Positions 36,265 through 46,570 are shown, numbered from the stretch's first letter. The stretch: DNA of 64,000 bases from Methylococcus sp. EFPC2 (GCF_016925495.1 NZ_CP070491.1:4166001-4230000), one strand, 5' to 3'. A program made the numbers and translations. Notes: generated by a model not told the origin, from the letters alone.

Positions 36265-37112
36265 AAGCCTCGGCGCAGCAGTGCCTTGCGGGCCTGATAC
36301 AAATCGTTCACGCGCGCCCACAGCGGGCCGGGGATGCCGTCACCCACTTTTACCCCGTCCAGCTCCACGATGGGGAGGACTTCGCGGGTGGAACTGGTGA
36401 CCCAGACTTCGCTCGCGCGCTTGAGTTCGTCGAAAGCGATCTTGCGTTCTTCCAGGGCAATGCCGTTGTCGTGGGCGATTTCCACCACCAGGTCGCGGGT
36501 GATGCCGGGCAAAATGTCATGGCCCTTGGGCGGGGTCATCAAGATGCCGTCGACCACGGCGAACAGATTGCTCGCGGCGCCTTCGATGGCGTAACCGTCC
36601 CGCACCAGGATCGCTTCGGCGCAGCCTTGCTCCACCGCTTGCTGGCGCAATAAAACATTGCCCAGCAGGGTGATGGCCTTGATGTGGCACCATTGCCAGC
36701 GGATATCCGGCACGGTGATGGCTGAGACGCCTTGGGCCGGAATCGGCGCGATGGGCGTGCACATCGCGAACACCGTGGGCGGTACCGGATCCTTAGGGAA
36801 GGCATGGTCTCGCTTGGGCGGCGCGCCGCGGGTGATTTGCAGGTAGATCGACTGGTCGTCTTCGCCTTCGATCAAACGGGCGAACAAGGCCTCCCATTCC
36901 GCGTCGCCGAGCGGGGAGACAATGCGCAAGCCGGCCAGACTGTTGTTCAGTCGTGCCAGGTGTTCGGCCAGGCGGAAGGGTTTGCCGCCGTACACCGGTA
37001 TCACTTCATATACGCCGTCGCCGAAGAGGAAACCGCGGTCGAGGACCGAGATCTTGGCCTGCGCCAGCGGCAAAAACTCGCCGTTGAGATATACGATTTG
37101 TTCGTGTGCCAT
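36261..37112 (-). CDS. dat: D-amino-acid transaminase (fold type IV), 283 aa
   Basis: I use the ATG at 37112 (MAHEQIVYLNGEFLP); an in-frame TTG at 37127 is possible. PLP-dependent class IV features: ISVLDRGFLFGDGVYEVIPVYGGKPFRL, the PLP lysine in WCHIKAITLLGNVL, EAILVRDGYAIEGAASNLFAV, and the C-terminal VWVTSSTREVLPIVELDG. These fit D-alanine aminotransferase, which makes D-Glu or D-Ala for peptidoglycan. A branched-chain aminotransferase is the alternative, but position beside dacA supports the D-amino-acid enzyme. Confidence 0.87.
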   Translation of the reverse strand: MAHEQIVYLNGEFLPLAQAKISVLDRGFLFGDGVYEVIPVYGGKPFRLAEHLARLNNSLAGLRIVSPLGDAEWEALFARLIEGEDDQSIYLQITRGAPPKRDHAFPKDPVPPTVFAMCTPIAPIPAQGVSAITVPDIRWQWCHIKAITLLGNVLLRQQAVEQGCAEAILVRDGYAIEGAASNLFAVVDGILMTPPKGHDILPGITRDLVVEIAHDNGIALEERKIAFDELKRASEVWVTSSTREVLPIVELDGVKVGDGIPGPLWARVNDLYQARKALLRRGL

Positions 37113-37157
37113 CGGTGTTTGGTGCAAGATCGAAGAAGCGAGTAGGTGGCCTGGGCC

Positions 37158-38315
37158 CTATTTGAGCATCAACTGCAGGGTATCCAGGCCGCGTCGGAAC
37201 CAGCCGCCTACAGCTACGTCCTTCATGGCCGACAAATCGATCTGACCCACCGTCTGGTCGTTCAGCGCGACCTTGATCGCGCCCAGTTTGTCGCCCTGTT
37301 TCACGGGTGCGGTGATGGAGTTGTTGACCTCCATGGAGGCTTTCAGGTTGTTGTACTGGCCGCGCGGGAAGGTGACGTGAAAGTCGCGCGGCAAGCCCAA
37401 GTCGACGGTCGTGTTTTCGCCCTTCCACACGCGGGCTTCGGCCAGCTTCTCGTTGGCCTTGTAAAGCGGGCGGGTTTCGAAGAAGCGGAAGCCATAATTC
37501 AGCAACGCCTGGTTGGCGTTGGCCCGCTCGTTGTCGCTCTTGGTGCCCAGCACCACGGAGATCAAGCGCATGCCTTCGCGCAAGGCCGAGGTCACCAGGC
37601 AATAGCCCGCTCCGTCGGTATGGCCGGTCTTGACGCCATCCACGGTCGGGTCGCGCCACAACAGCCGATTGCGATTGGTCTGCTTGATGTTGTTGAACAG
37701 GAACTCCTTGATGGAGTGCCATTTGTAGTACTCGGGGAATTCTTCGATCATCGCCCGCGTGAGTATGGAGAGGTCGCGGGCCGTGGTGTAATGATCCGGG
37801 TCGGGCAATCCCATGCTGTTCTTGAAATGGGTGTTCTTCATGCCCAGTCGTTCGGCGTTCTGGTTCATGAGCTGGGCGAACACGGATTCGTCGCCGGCGA
37901 CATGCTCGGCCAGCGCCACGCTGGCGTCGTTGCCGGACTGCACGATCATACCCTTGAGCAGATTCTCCACGGAAATCGCGGCACCTACCTGGGCGAACAT
38001 GCGCGAACCCTCGGTGCGCCAGGCCTTCTCGCTCACCGTGACCATGTCTTCCAGCTTGAGATTGCCCTTGGACAATTCGCGGAACACCACGTAGGCGGTC
38101 ATGATCTTGGTCAGACTGGCGGGCTCCAGGCGGGTGTCGGCCTCTTTCTCGGCCAGCACCTTGCCGCTGTTGAAGTCGATCAATACATAGGCCTTGGCGC
38201 CCAATTCGGGGGCTGCGGGTATCAGTATCTGGTCGGCGGCAACTGACACGCGGCCGAAGCCGAACAGCAGGATGGAGAAGATGAACAGCATGGAACGCAG
38301 CGGGTTGAATCTCAT
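37158..38315 (-). CDS. dacA: D-alanyl-D-alanine carboxypeptidase (PBP5/6 type), 385 aa
   Basis: A signal peptide (MRFNPLRSMLFIFSILLFGFG) with cleavage near SVAA. Penicillin-binding motifs: Ser67-Leu-Thr-Lys70, Ser127-Gly-Asn129 and Lys229-Thr-Gly231. The C-terminus ends in an amphipathic helix (GGWFRRGLDTLQLMLK) used for membrane attachment. The enzyme trims pentapeptides in the periplasm. The start at 38315 has GGAAAGG upstream. It is the first gene of a dacA-dat-ybeD unit. Confidence 0.93.
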   Translation of the reverse strand: MRFNPLRSMLFIFSILLFGFGRVSVAADQILIPAAPELGAKAYVLIDFNSGKVLAEKEADTRLEPASLTKIMTAYVVFRELSKGNLKLEDMVTVSEKAWRTEGSRMFAQVGAAISVENLLKGMIVQSGNDASVALAEHVAGDESVFAQLMNQNAERLGMKNTHFKNSMGLPDPDHYTTARDLSILTRAMIEEFPEYYKWHSIKEFLFNNIKQTNRNRLLWRDPTVDGVKTGHTDGAGYCLVTSALREGMRLISVVLGTKSDNERANANQALLNYGFRFFETRPLYKANEKLAEARVWKGENTTVDLGLPRDFHVTFPRGQYNNLKASMEVNNSITAPVKQGDKLGAIKVALNDQTVGQIDLSAMKDVAVGGWFRRGLDTLQLMLK

Positions 38316-38468
38316 GGCCTTTCCACTTGGCTTTGCGTTGCGACAATGGCGGCATTGTAACACGGGGGCGCTTGCAAATTGCCGGGCGGACTGTCGTGCG
38401 GGATTTAGATTTTCTGGTAGCGCTCCGCTACCATGTGCGGCTCTTTCATCTCACTCGAGGCACGCGCG

Positions 38469-38798
38469 ATGGACGTTATGGAACGTATCAAACAGCAATT
38501 GGAGGCTAATCCGGTATTGCTCTACATGAAGGGCACGCCCGATTTCCCTCAGTGCGGATTTTCCGGACGGGCCGTACACATCTTGGAGCAATGCGGGGTC
38601 GATTACGGCTATGTGAACATCTTCGAGGATCCGGAAATCCGCGAGAACCTCAAGGTCTATTCGCAGTGGCCCACGTTTCCCCAGTTGTTCATCAAGGGAG
38701 AACTCGTCGGAGGCAGCGACATCATGCTGGAGCTTTTTCAGAGCGGAGAGTTGCAAAAGCTGCTGGCGACTGCGACCCAAAGCCCCGATCAAGCCTGA
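38469..38798 (+). CDS. grxD: Monothiol glutaredoxin GrxD, 109 aa
   Basis: The monothiol active site CGFS is at residues 29-32 (FPQCGFSGRAV), followed by PTFPQLFIKGELVGGSDIMLELFQSGEL, the glutathione/Fe-S binding end. It carries or delivers 2Fe-2S clusters. GAGG precedes the ATG at 38469; longer upstream codons have no support. The last 10 bases overlap the convergent rnt gene. Confidence 0.93.
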   Translation: MDVMERIKQQLEANPVLLYMKGTPDFPQCGFSGRAVHILEQCGVDYGYVNIFEDPEIRENLKVYSQWPTFPQLFIKGELVGGSDIMLELFQSGELQKLLATATQSPDQA

Positions 38799-39418
38799 AT
38801 CGCCCCGCCCGCCAAGTCCGCCCAGCGATTGACGATGGCGCAAAACAGCCGTGCCGTTTGCTCCGCATCGTATACGGCCGAGTGCGCCTCGCTGTTGTCC
38901 CAGTCCAGCCCGGCCGCTTGCGCGGCCTTGGCCAGGACCGTCTGGCCGTAAACCAGGCCGCTCAGGGTGGCCGTGTCGAAGGTGGAAAAGGGATGGAATG
39001 GATTTTTTTTGATGCCGCTGCGCGCCACCGCGGCGTTGAGGAAGCCGATGTCGAAGGCCGGGTTGTGGCCCACCAGGATGGCGCGCGTGCATCCGTTGCG
39101 TTTGATCGCGCTGCGGATGGGCTGGAAGATTTTCGACAAGGCGTCGACCTCATCCAGGGCTATCCGGAAGGGGTGGAAGGGATCGATCTTGTTGAAAGCC
39201 AAGGCCGACTCTTCCAGACGAGCGCCGGGGAACGGATTGACGTGGCTGGCGTGGGTCTCGTGCAGGCTCAGTCGCCCGTTTTCATCCATGGCCGGGATGA
39301 CGGCGGCGATCTCCAGTACCGCGTTTTTCACGGGATCGAAGCCCGAAGTCTCGATATCGACAATCACCGGCAAATAGCCGCGGAAGCGCTTGGCAAAAAG
39401 CGGTTTTTCCTGACTCAT
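38789..39418 (-). CDS. rnt: Ribonuclease T, 209 aa
   Basis: DEDD exonuclease with VIVDIETSGFD (Asp21, Glu23), the HVNPFPGARLEESALAFNKIDPFHPFR signature specific for RNase T, VGHNPAFDIGFLNAA (third acid) and HSAVYDAEQTARLF (last acid and His). It trims 3' ends of tRNA and 5S RNA. The frame is open far upstream to 40681, but only this region is homologous; I start at MSQEKPLFAKRFRGYLP. Confidence 0.93.
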   Translation of the reverse strand: MSQEKPLFAKRFRGYLPVIVDIETSGFDPVKNAVLEIAAVIPAMDENGRLSLHETHASHVNPFPGARLEESALAFNKIDPFHPFRIALDEVDALSKIFQPIRSAIKRNGCTRAILVGHNPAFDIGFLNAAVARSGIKKNPFHPFSTFDTATLSGLVYGQTVLAKAAQAAGLDWDNSEAHSAVYDAEQTARLFCAIVNRWADLAGGAIQA

Positions 39419-39589
39419 GGGAAAATTTCTGGTGCTGAGTATGGCGGGAGCGCCCATTATAATGAGCCGCTCGGCTTTTTGGCGCGAAGTCGCGCAGGTT
39501 CGATGCCGGGGGCATTTTGTGCTAGAGTAAGCGTCACCTATGACTTCCGGGCCCTCGGGTACGAGGCAAGCAAACGGGACTAAATAAAA

Positions 39590-40357
39590 ATGATGAAGAT
39601 CACTCCTAATAGCTGTCGGATAGCCCTGGTTTCGGGCTTGATTATTGCCGTCACGGGTTGCGCCAGTACGCCCAAGAACGATCCTCGCGATCCCTGGGAA
39701 GGCTGGAATCGCGAGGTGCAGAGTTTCAACGACGGCCTGGACGACTATTTCATGAAACCGGTTGCCAAAGGCTATCAGTGGATTACGCCGGATTTCGTCG
39801 ATCGTGGCGTAAGCAATTTCTTCAGTAACGTCGACGACATCGGAGTGGTCCTCAACGACGTCCTGCAGGGCAAGCTGTTGCAGACCAGTCAGGACACGGG
39901 CCGTCTCCTGGTCAATACGTCTCTGGGTATTGGCGGTTTCGTGGATGTCGCCAGCGCGATAGACCTGCCCAAGCACGAGGAAGATCTGGACCAGACCCTG
40001 GGTTATTGGGGCGTCCCTTCGGGACCCTACGTGGTCTTGCCTTTGATCGGACCGAGCACGCCGCGCGGCGCATTTGGGCTTGCCGGCGATACGGCGGCGA
40101 ACCCCTTGAACTGGATCACCCCGGGCGCCATTGGCTTTGGCACCGGCACCGTGAAAACGGTCGATTTTCGCGCCGACTTGCTGAGCGCCACGAAAATTGC
40201 CGACGAGGCTTCGGTGGACCGCTACGAGTTCATCCGCAATGCCTACTTCCAGCAGCGCAATTACAAGATACACGACGGCAATCCGCCCATCGAGGACGAT
40301 ATCGAGAAACAGATGGACGAGCTGGAGGCCGGCGGCAACGGCAATGGCCTGAAATAG
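39590..40357 (+). CDS. mlaA: MlaA (VacJ) outer-membrane lipoprotein, 255 aa
   Basis: Lipobox VTGC at about residue 20-23. MlaA signatures: DPRDPWEGWNREVQSFNDGLDDYFMKPVAKGYQ, VSNFFSNVDDIGVVLNDVLQGK, and DQTLGYWGVPSGPYVVLPLIGPSTPRGAFG. It removes mislocalised phospholipid from the outer leaflet of the outer membrane. The other mla genes are not adjacent, which is common. Confidence 0.93.
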   Translation: MMKITPNSCRIALVSGLIIAVTGCASTPKNDPRDPWEGWNREVQSFNDGLDDYFMKPVAKGYQWITPDFVDRGVSNFFSNVDDIGVVLNDVLQGKLLQTSQDTGRLLVNTSLGIGGFVDVASAIDLPKHEEDLDQTLGYWGVPSGPYVVLPLIGPSTPRGAFGLAGDTAANPLNWITPGAIGFGTGTVKTVDFRADLLSATKIADEASVDRYEFIRNAYFQQRNYKIHDGNPPIEDDIEKQMDELEAGGNGNGLK

Positions 40358-40385
40358 CGTTTCCCGACTACGGCCGCTTGCGGAG

Positions 40386-40416
40386 GCCCGCGCCCCCAAA
40401 TGTGGGGGTCGCGGGC
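40386..40416. terminator. Strong hairpin between mlaA and pyrC
   Basis: A 13-bp GC-rich stem with one bulged T (GCCCGCGCCCCCA on the left) encloses a 4-base loop in the gap between two convergent genes. It ends in TTCGCCGTTTT on the plus side. Probably terminates both transcripts. Confidence 0.65.
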
Positions 40417-40437
40417 TTCGCCGTTTTGGGGCAGGGC

Positions 40438-41472
40438 TTAGGCCAGCAGTTTCCAGGCGATGCTTTCGCCGCTTCGCAGGGGGGTCAAGCTGTCTGCGCC
40501 GAACGCATAGCCGGCCGGGGCGGTCCAGGGGCTTTTTTCCAGCGTGACGGTGCGCGTGTTGCGCGGCAGGCGATAGAAGTCCGGTCCGTTGAGGCTGGCG
40601 AAGCGTTCCAAGTTTTCCAGTCTGCCGACGGATTCGAAGGCTTCGGCGTAGAGTTCCAGGGCGGCATGAGCGGTGTAGCAACCGGCGCAGCCACAGTCCG
40701 ATTCCTTTGCGCTCTTGGGATGCGGCGCGCTATCGGTGCCGAGGAAGAATTTCGCCTCGCCACTGGAGGCGGCTTCGATGAGCGCCTGCCGGTGAGCCTC
40801 CCGCTTCAGCACGGGCAGACAGTAGTAATGCGGCCTTATCCCGCCGGCCAGCAGGGCGTTGCGGTTGTACAGCAGATGATGGGCGGTGATCGTGGCGGCC
40901 ACCTGGGGGCTCGCCGCGCGCACGAACTGCACGCCGTCTCTCGTCGTCAGATGTTCCAGCACGACGCGCAGCCTCGGGAAGCGTCTGACGATGGGCGCCA
41001 GCTCCCGGTCGATGAAAATCCGCTCGCGATCGAAAATGTCTATTTCCGGATCCGTCACTTCTCCGTGTACCAGCAATGGAACGTCGTATTTCTCCATCGC
41101 TTCCAGGACCGGATAGACCTTGTCCAGGCCACCCACGCCAGCTTCGGAGTGCGTGGTCGCTCCGGCCGGATACAACTTGAACGCATGGACGTGAGGGCAG
41201 GCCGCGGCTTCCCTGACGTCGTCCGCCGTGGTCGATTCGGTCAAATACAGCGTCATCAACGGCTGGAATCCGCTGCCGGCGGGCAAGGCGGCCAGGATGC
41301 GCTCGCGGTAGGCCAGGGCTAGCGCTACCGTGGTGACCGGCGGTTTCAGATTGGGCATGACGATGGCGCGAGCGAACTGCCGCGCGCTGTGCGCAACCAC
41401 GTGCGCCAATGCGGCGCCGTCGCGCAGGTGCAGATGCCAGTCGTCGGGTTGGATCAGGGCGAGTCTTTGCAT
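40438..41472 (-). CDS. pyrC: Dihydroorotase PyrC (class II), 344 aa
   Basis: Metal ligands HLHLRD, the carbamylated Lys in [23 protein letters not shown] and [11 protein letters not shown] are all present, as in E. coli PyrC of similar length. It closes the pyrimidine ring in UMP synthesis. I choose the ATG at 41472, which puts 12 residues before WHLHLRD as in known enzymes; the frame also has an ATG at 41508. Confidence 0.93.
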   Translation of the reverse strand: MQRLALIQPDDWHLHLRDGAALAHVVAHSARQFARAIVMPNLKPPVTTVALALAYRERILAALPAGSGFQPLMTLYLTESTTADDVREAAACPHVHAFKLYPAGATTHSEAGVGGLDKVYPVLEAMEKYDVPLLVHGEVTDPEIDIFDRERIFIDRELAPIVRRFPRLRVVLEHLTTRDGVQFVRAASPQVAATITAHHLLYNRNALLAGGIRPHYYCLPVLKREAHRQALIEAASSGEAKFFLGTDSAPHPKSAKESDCGCAGCYTAHAALELYAEAFESVGRLENLERFASLNGPDFYRLPRNTRTVTLEKSPWTAPAGYAFGADSLTPLRSGESIAWKLLA

Positions 41473-41590
41473 GCGGTAAGATAAGGCCTGGTTGGCTGGG
41501 ACCGGCATGTTAACACCGCCGGTCCCGGCTCTTGAAAATCCCTAGTGGCATCCCCAACACTGGCGGGCCAATCGAATACGGAGTCTGCTC

Positions 41591-41866
41591 ATGCCCATCT
41601 ACGAATATCAATGTAAATCCTGCGGCCACGAACTGGAGGCCATCCAGAAGATCAGCGAAGAGCCTTTGAAATTTTGCCCGGAGTGCGGCAAGGAAGAACT
41701 GACCAAGCTGGTGTCGGCGGCGGGCTTCCGGCTCAAGGGCGGCGGCTGGTACGAAACCGACTTCAAAAGCGGAGGCAAAAAGAAAAACCTGGCCGGGGAG
41801 GGCAGTTCAGCCGCCTCGACATCGACCAAGGAAAGCTCGTCCTCCAAGGCAAGCTCCTCGGAGTGA
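41591..41866 (+). CDS. FmdB-type zinc-ribbon protein, 91 aa
   Basis: MPIYEYQCKSCGHELEAIQKI with a second CPECG makes the four-cysteine FmdB zinc ribbon. The tail is Ser/Lys-rich and disordered. Such genes often precede aspS, as here (68 bases). The regulatory role is known only by name. Confidence 0.9.
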   Translation: MPIYEYQCKSCGHELEAIQKISEEPLKFCPECGKEELTKLVSAAGFRLKGGGWYETDFKSGGKKKNLAGEGSSAASTSTKESSSSKASSSE

Positions 41867-41934
41867 GCTTGCGCGTCTAGGGGTCTATCCGTACCATTCG
41901 ACCCTTTTCATCATTCGGTAGAGTACACAGCACC

Positions 41935-43713
41935 ATGCGCAGCCACACATGCGGGGAACTCAATGCAACCCACCTGGATCAGGAAGTAGACCTTTGTGGC
42001 TGGGTGCATAGGCGCAGGGACCACGGTGGAGTGATCTTCATCGATCTGCGCGACCGCGAAGGCCTGGTGCAGATCGTGTTCGATCCGGACCAGGTCGAGG
42101 CGTTCAAACTGGCGGAGAGCGTGCGCAGCGAATATGTGCTGAAAGTGCATGGCCGGGTGCGTCGCCGCCCGGCCGGTACGGAAAACGCCAACCTGCCCAC
42201 CGGCGCCATCGAAGTCTTTGCCACTGCGCTGGAGATCCTCAACAAAGCGGAAACGCCACCGTTCCCCATCGAGAGCGAGATCGAGGTCAACGAGGAAACT
42301 CGTTTGCGCTACCGCTACATCGACCTGCGCCGCCCGGTGATGCAGGGCCGCATGCGCATGCGCCGCGACATCACCCGCTTCCTGCGCAATTTCCTCGATC
42401 ATCACGGTTTCTACGAAATCGAAACGCCCTTTCTGACCAAGGCGACCCCCGAAGGCGCGCGCGATTATCTGGTGCCCAGCCGCACCCATGAAAACGCCTT
42501 CTTCGCCTTGCCGCAGTCGCCCCAGCTCTACAAGCAATTGCTGATGATTTCCGGCATGGATCGCTATTACCAAGTGGTTCGCTGCTTCCGCGACGAAGAC
42601 TTGCGCGCCGATCGCCAGCCGGAATTCACCCAGCTCGATATCGAGACTTCCTTCCTGGACGAAAACGCCATCATGTTCCTGATGGAAGCCATGATCCGGG
42701 ATTTGTTCGCCGAGGTCCTGCAGACCGAGCTGCCCAATCCCTTCCCGCGCATGACCTATGCCGAAGCGATGCGCCGCTACGCCTCGGACAAGCCGGATCT
42801 GCGCATCCCGCTGGAGCTGATCGATATCGCCGACGTGTTGCAGAACGTCGACTTCAAGGTCTTCGCCGGTCCCGCCAAGGATCCGGACGGCCGCGTGGTT
42901 GCGCTCAAGCTGCCGGGCGGCTGCGAGCTGTCGCGCAAGGAGATCGACGACCTGACCCAGTTCGTCGGCATCTATGGCGCCAAGGGTCTGGCCTACATCA
43001 AGGTCAACGACCGTACCCAGGGGCTGGAAGGCCTGCAATCGCCCATCCTCAAGTTCCTGCCGGAGGATGCGGTGCGTGCGATCCTGGACCGCACCGAAGC
43101 CGAGACCGGCGACCTGATCTTCTTCGGTGCCGACAAGGCGAAGATCGTCAACGAGGCCATGGGCGCCCTGCGCGTCAAGCTGGGCCAGGACCGCGGACTG
43201 GTGGAAAAGGGCTGGAAACCGCTGTGGGTCACCGACTTCCCCATGTTCGAATGGGACGAAAAGAGCGGCCGCTGGTTCGCCCTCCATCATCCCTTCACCG
43301 CGCCCAATTGCAGCGAGGACGAACTGCTGGCCCATCCCGGATCGGCGCTCTCACGCGCCTACGACATGGTGCTGAACGGCACCGAGATTGGCGGCGGCTC
43401 CATCCGTATCCACCGCACCGACATGCAGAGCAAGGTCTTCGAATTGCTCGGCATAGGCGAGGAAGAGGCCCAGCAGAAATTCGGCTTCCTGCTCAACGCG
43501 CTCAAGTACGGCGCGCCGCCGCACGGCGGACTGGCTTTCGGTCTGGATCGCCTGGTCATGCTGATGTCCGGCGCGAGTTCCATTCGCGAAGTGATGGCCT
43601 TCCCCAAGACCCAGTCGGCCTGGTGTCCTTTGATCGACGCTCCGGCGGAAGTCAGCGACGTGCAGTTGCGGGAGTTGGGAATCAAATTGCGCAAGCCCAA
43701 GGAACCGGTTTAA
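41935..43713 (+). CDS. aspS: Aspartyl-tRNA synthetase, 592 aa
   Basis: Bacterial-type AspRS: N-terminal OB fold ([30 protein letters not shown]), class II motif 2 ([21 protein letters not shown]), a GAD insertion domain (about residues 300-420), and motif 3 ([14 protein letters not shown]). The length matches bacterial AspRS. It charges tRNA-Asp; whether it also charges tRNA-Asn cannot be told here. Confidence 0.97.
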   Translation: MRSHTCGELNATHLDQEVDLCGWVHRRRDHGGVIFIDLRDREGLVQIVFDPDQVEAFKLAESVRSEYVLKVHGRVRRRPAGTENANLPTGAIEVFATALEILNKAETPPFPIESEIEVNEETRLRYRYIDLRRPVMQGRMRMRRDITRFLRNFLDHHGFYEIETPFLTKATPEGARDYLVPSRTHENAFFALPQSPQLYKQLLMISGMDRYYQVVRCFRDEDLRADRQPEFTQLDIETSFLDENAIMFLMEAMIRDLFAEVLQTELPNPFPRMTYAEAMRRYASDKPDLRIPLELIDIADVLQNVDFKVFAGPAKDPDGRVVALKLPGGCELSRKEIDDLTQFVGIYGAKGLAYIKVNDRTQGLEGLQSPILKFLPEDAVRAILDRTEAETGDLIFFGADKAKIVNEAMGALRVKLGQDRGLVEKGWKPLWVTDFPMFEWDEKSGRWFALHHPFTAPNCSEDELLAHPGSALSRAYDMVLNGTEIGGGSIRIHRTDMQSKVFELLGIGEEEAQQKFGFLLNALKYGAPPHGGLAFGLDRLVMLMSGASSIREVMAFPKTQSAWCPLIDAPAEVSDVQLRELGIKLRKPKEPV

Positions 43714-43826
43714 GCCGGGAACTTGTCTACGGTCGGGTTGGGCGGCTTTAGCGCGCTACCCCGCCGTTCGTTTTTGCACGGTTCCGCCCGTGTCCGTTTC
43801 AAGCACTTCTTGTACGAGTTATCGCC

Positions 43827-44924
43827 ATGACCGCTCAAGCCATTCCTTTCGAAAACTACGCTCTGCTGGACGACGCCGAGTGCGACGCGCGCATCGTTGC
43901 GGCCAAGGAGGAGTTGAACGGGCGCTGCGTGATACTGGGCCATCACTACCAGCGCGACGAGGTATTCAAGCACGCCGATTTCACCGGCGACTCGCTCAAG
44001 CTGTCGCGTCTGGCGGCGGAGTCGGATGCCGAATACATCGTGTTCTGCGGCGTGCATTTCATGGCCGAAGTGGCGGATATCCTGTCCCGCCCCGATCAGG
44101 TCGCGATACTTCCCGACATGGCCGCCGGCTGTTCCATGGCCGACATGGCCAATCTGGCCAACGTCGAGCGCTGCTGGCGCGAACTGGCCGAGGTCCTGAA
44201 TCCGGACGAGTCCGTTACGCCGGTGACCTATATCAATTCCGCCGCCGATCTCAAGGCATTCTGCGGTCGTCACGAGGGTATCGTCTGCACCTCCAGCAAT
44301 GCGCAGAAGATCCTGGAATGGTCGTTCGCGCGACGGGAGAAGGTGCTGTTCTTTCCCGACCAGCATTTGGGCCGCAACACCGGCTATCGCATGGGCATAC
44401 CCTTGGACGAGATGGTGGTGTGGGACTACGACCAAGCTCGCGGCGGCTTGAGCGAGGAGGCAATCCGCAAGGCGAAGATCATCTTGTGGAAAGGCTTTTG
44501 CTCGGTGCACCAGATGTTTTTCCCCGAGCACATCGACCGTTTCAAGGCACAGTACCCGGACGCCCTGGTCATCTCGCATCCGGAATCCAGCTTCGAGGTG
44601 TGCCAGAAGTCCGATTACATCGGCTCCACCGAATACATCCTCAAGACCGTGCGCGAAGCGCCGGCCAACACCCGCTGGCTGGTGGCGACCGAACTGAATC
44701 TGGTGAACCGGTTGCACGAGGAAGTGAAGCACCAGGGGAAGAACGTGCACTTCATGTCGCCGACGGTGTGCATGTGTTCCACCATGTTCCGCACCGATCC
44801 CCAGCACGTCGCCTGGGTGCTGGAAAACCTGGTCGCCGGTCATGTGGTGAATCGCGTGCGGGTGCCGGAAGATATCGCCCGGCAAGCCAAGTCCACGCTG
44901 GATCACATGCTGGCGGTCGTGTAG
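43827..44924 (+). CDS. nadA: Quinolinate synthase NadA, 365 aa
   Basis: Three-fold NadA repeat with the [4Fe-4S] cysteines in AGCSMADM, WKGFCSVHQMFFPEHI and the SPTVCMCSTMF region, and the substrate loop LGHHYQRDEVFKHADFTGDSLKLSRLA. It condenses iminoaspartate with dihydroxyacetone phosphate in NAD synthesis. nadB and nadC are not in the window. Confidence 0.94.
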   Translation: MTAQAIPFENYALLDDAECDARIVAAKEELNGRCVILGHHYQRDEVFKHADFTGDSLKLSRLAAESDAEYIVFCGVHFMAEVADILSRPDQVAILPDMAAGCSMADMANLANVERCWRELAEVLNPDESVTPVTYINSAADLKAFCGRHEGIVCTSSNAQKILEWSFARREKVLFFPDQHLGRNTGYRMGIPLDEMVVWDYDQARGGLSEEAIRKAKIILWKGFCSVHQMFFPEHIDRFKAQYPDALVISHPESSFEVCQKSDYIGSTEYILKTVREAPANTRWLVATELNLVNRLHEEVKHQGKNVHFMSPTVCMCSTMFRTDPQHVAWVLENLVAGHVVNRVRVPEDIARQAKSTLDHMLAVV

Positions 44925-45004
44925 GCCTGCGGCCGAGTCGGCTACGGGGAGCTGGAATCGCTATGCGTAATGGCGGGTAAGGGATTGCCGATCGGCAAGC
45001 CAAC

Positions 45005-45547
45005 ATGTCGCTGACCTTCCGCAAAGCCGTTGCCGACGAGGCCGAAAGCGTCGCCGCGCTGATTAACTCCGCCTACCGCGGCGAACGAAGCCGCCTGGGT
45101 TGGACGACCGAAGCCCATTTGCTGGACGGGCTGCGGACGGATACCGCAGATATTCGGCAACTGATCGCCCGCCGGGATTCCATCATCCTGCTTTGTGAAC
45201 ACGCGGAGGCGATCATCGGCTCCGTGCATATCGAAAAAGCCGGCGGCGACGCCAACCTGGGCATGTTCGTGGTCGATCCGACCCGTCAGGGGCAAGGGGT
45301 CGGCAAGCATCTGCTGTCTCGCGCGGAAGAAACCGCCCGGACGGAATGGCAGGTCGACAAGATCGTCCTGCATGTCATCACGCTGCGCCACGAACTGATT
45401 GCGTTTTACGGCCGCCGTGGCTATCGCCGTACCGGCGTGCTGCATGAGTTTCCGGTCAATCCGGCACTGTGGACACTCAAGGTCGATGGGTTGGCGCTCG
45501 AGGTGCTGGAAAAACGTGTGGGACTCGGCGTTCGGCCTGAACCCTAG
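45005..45547 (+). CDS. GNAT-family N-acetyltransferase, 180 aa
   Basis: The acetyl-CoA loop RQGQGVGKHLLSRAEE, preceded by NLGMFVVDP and followed by LRHELIAFYGRRGYRRTGV, defines a GNAT domain. The substrate is unknown. It begins 80 bases after nadA on the same strand. Confidence 0.85.
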   Translation: MSLTFRKAVADEAESVAALINSAYRGERSRLGWTTEAHLLDGLRTDTADIRQLIARRDSIILLCEHAEAIIGSVHIEKAGGDANLGMFVVDPTRQGQGVGKHLLSRAEETARTEWQVDKIVLHVITLRHELIAFYGRRGYRRTGVLHEFPVNPALWTLKVDGLALEVLEKRVGLGVRPEP

Positions 45548-45802
45548 ACCCCGGCATCCTGCCCGGACGATACTCGGCCCGCTGGCGCGAGCGGCCGAGA
45601 ACCGTCTCTGCGTCGGCTTCATCGAGACGAAGATCACCGGCTTCGGCACCGAACCGCTGCGGGCATTCCTGTCGTCCGGTCGGTATCGCCGTCTCTAACC
45701 GCATCGCCAATGCCCGGCCGGATCGACATAAATGACGGCTTCGTCCTATCACCGCGAAGGGCGGCAGGTCGTTGACGGTACCGAGCGCATATACCGCGAG
45801 CC

Positions 45803-46570
45803 TTAGCGCATCAGGATCAGGTCGCAGGCGAATTTGCCGATCAGCGCGCCGAGCAAGATCAGGAACAGCCACCTGACCAATCCTGCCCCCCCTCGCAGCG
45901 CCAGCCGCGTTCCGACCAGGCTGCCGGCGATGTTGCACGCCGCCATCGCGACGGCGTAGCCGGGCAGAAGGTTCCCCGAGGGCACGAAAAAGCAAAGCGC
46001 CGCGAGATTGGTGGCGAAGTTGACGAACTTGGCCGCCGCCGAAGCATGCAGGAAGTCGAAGGCGAAGAAGCGGATGAACAGGAAGATCAGAAAACTCCCG
46101 GTGCCCGGCCCGAACAGGCCGTCGTAAAAGCCGATGGCCCCGCCGATTGCGGCCGCCTGCCGGCGTTCGCGTCTGCCGATGGCCTTGGGCTTGTGCAAAC
46201 GGCCGAAATTCTTGCGCCACAAGGTATAAACCGCCATCACGATGAGCAGGACCAGGACGACGGGTTTCATCGCGGCACCCGGCACGAAACTGACCGCGGC
46301 CGCGCCGGCGAACGACAGGACGAAAGCCGACACAGCCGCTGGCAAAACCAGCGGCCAGGGCAGTCGCACCCGGCGGATATAGCTGCGTGCCGCAGTGGCC
46401 GTTCCGCAGATGCTGGCGAACTTGTTGGTGCCGAACAGGGTGGCGGGTGGAGCGTCGGGCAGGGTGGTGAACAAGGCCGGTATCTGTATCAGCCCACCGC
46501 CGCCGACGGCGGAGTCGATCAGGCCGGCGAAAAAAGCCAGGGTGCCGAGCAGTATGAGCGGTTCGTGCAT
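45803..46570 (-). CDS. TSUP (TauE/SafE) family membrane transporter, 255 aa
   Basis: Eight or so transmembrane helices with the family repeats LAFFAGLIDSAVGGGGLIQIPAL and GFYDGLFGPGTGSFLIFLFIRFFAFDFLHASAAAKFVNFATNLAAL. TSUP proteins export or import sulfur compounds or organic anions. The substrate is not predictable here. The 255 bases between its stop and the acetyltransferase hold no gene I can see. Confidence 0.88.
   Translation of the reverse strand: MHEPLILLGTLAFFAGLIDSAVGGGGLIQIPALFTTLPDAPPATLFGTNKFASICGTATAARSYIRRVRLPWPLVLPAAVSAFVLSFAGAAAVSFVPGAAMKPVVLVLLIVMAVYTLWRKNFGRLHKPKAIGRRERRQAAAIGGAIGFYDGLFGPGTGSFLIFLFIRFFAFDFLHASAAAKFVNFATNLAALCFFVPSGNLLPGYAVAMAACNIAGSLVGTRLALRGGAGLVRWLFLILLGALIGKFACDLILMR

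Noticed and set aside
38552-39583. 343-codon frame opposite rnt
   Set aside because: Shadow of rnt; no motifs.
39419-40681. Long upstream extension of the rnt reading frame across mlaA
   Set aside because: It lies antisense to a clear mlaA gene and has no homology; only 38789-39418 is RNase T.
45548-45802. Possible remnant gene between the acetyltransferase and the TSUP transporter
   Set aside because: Short frames without motif; I cannot support a feature.
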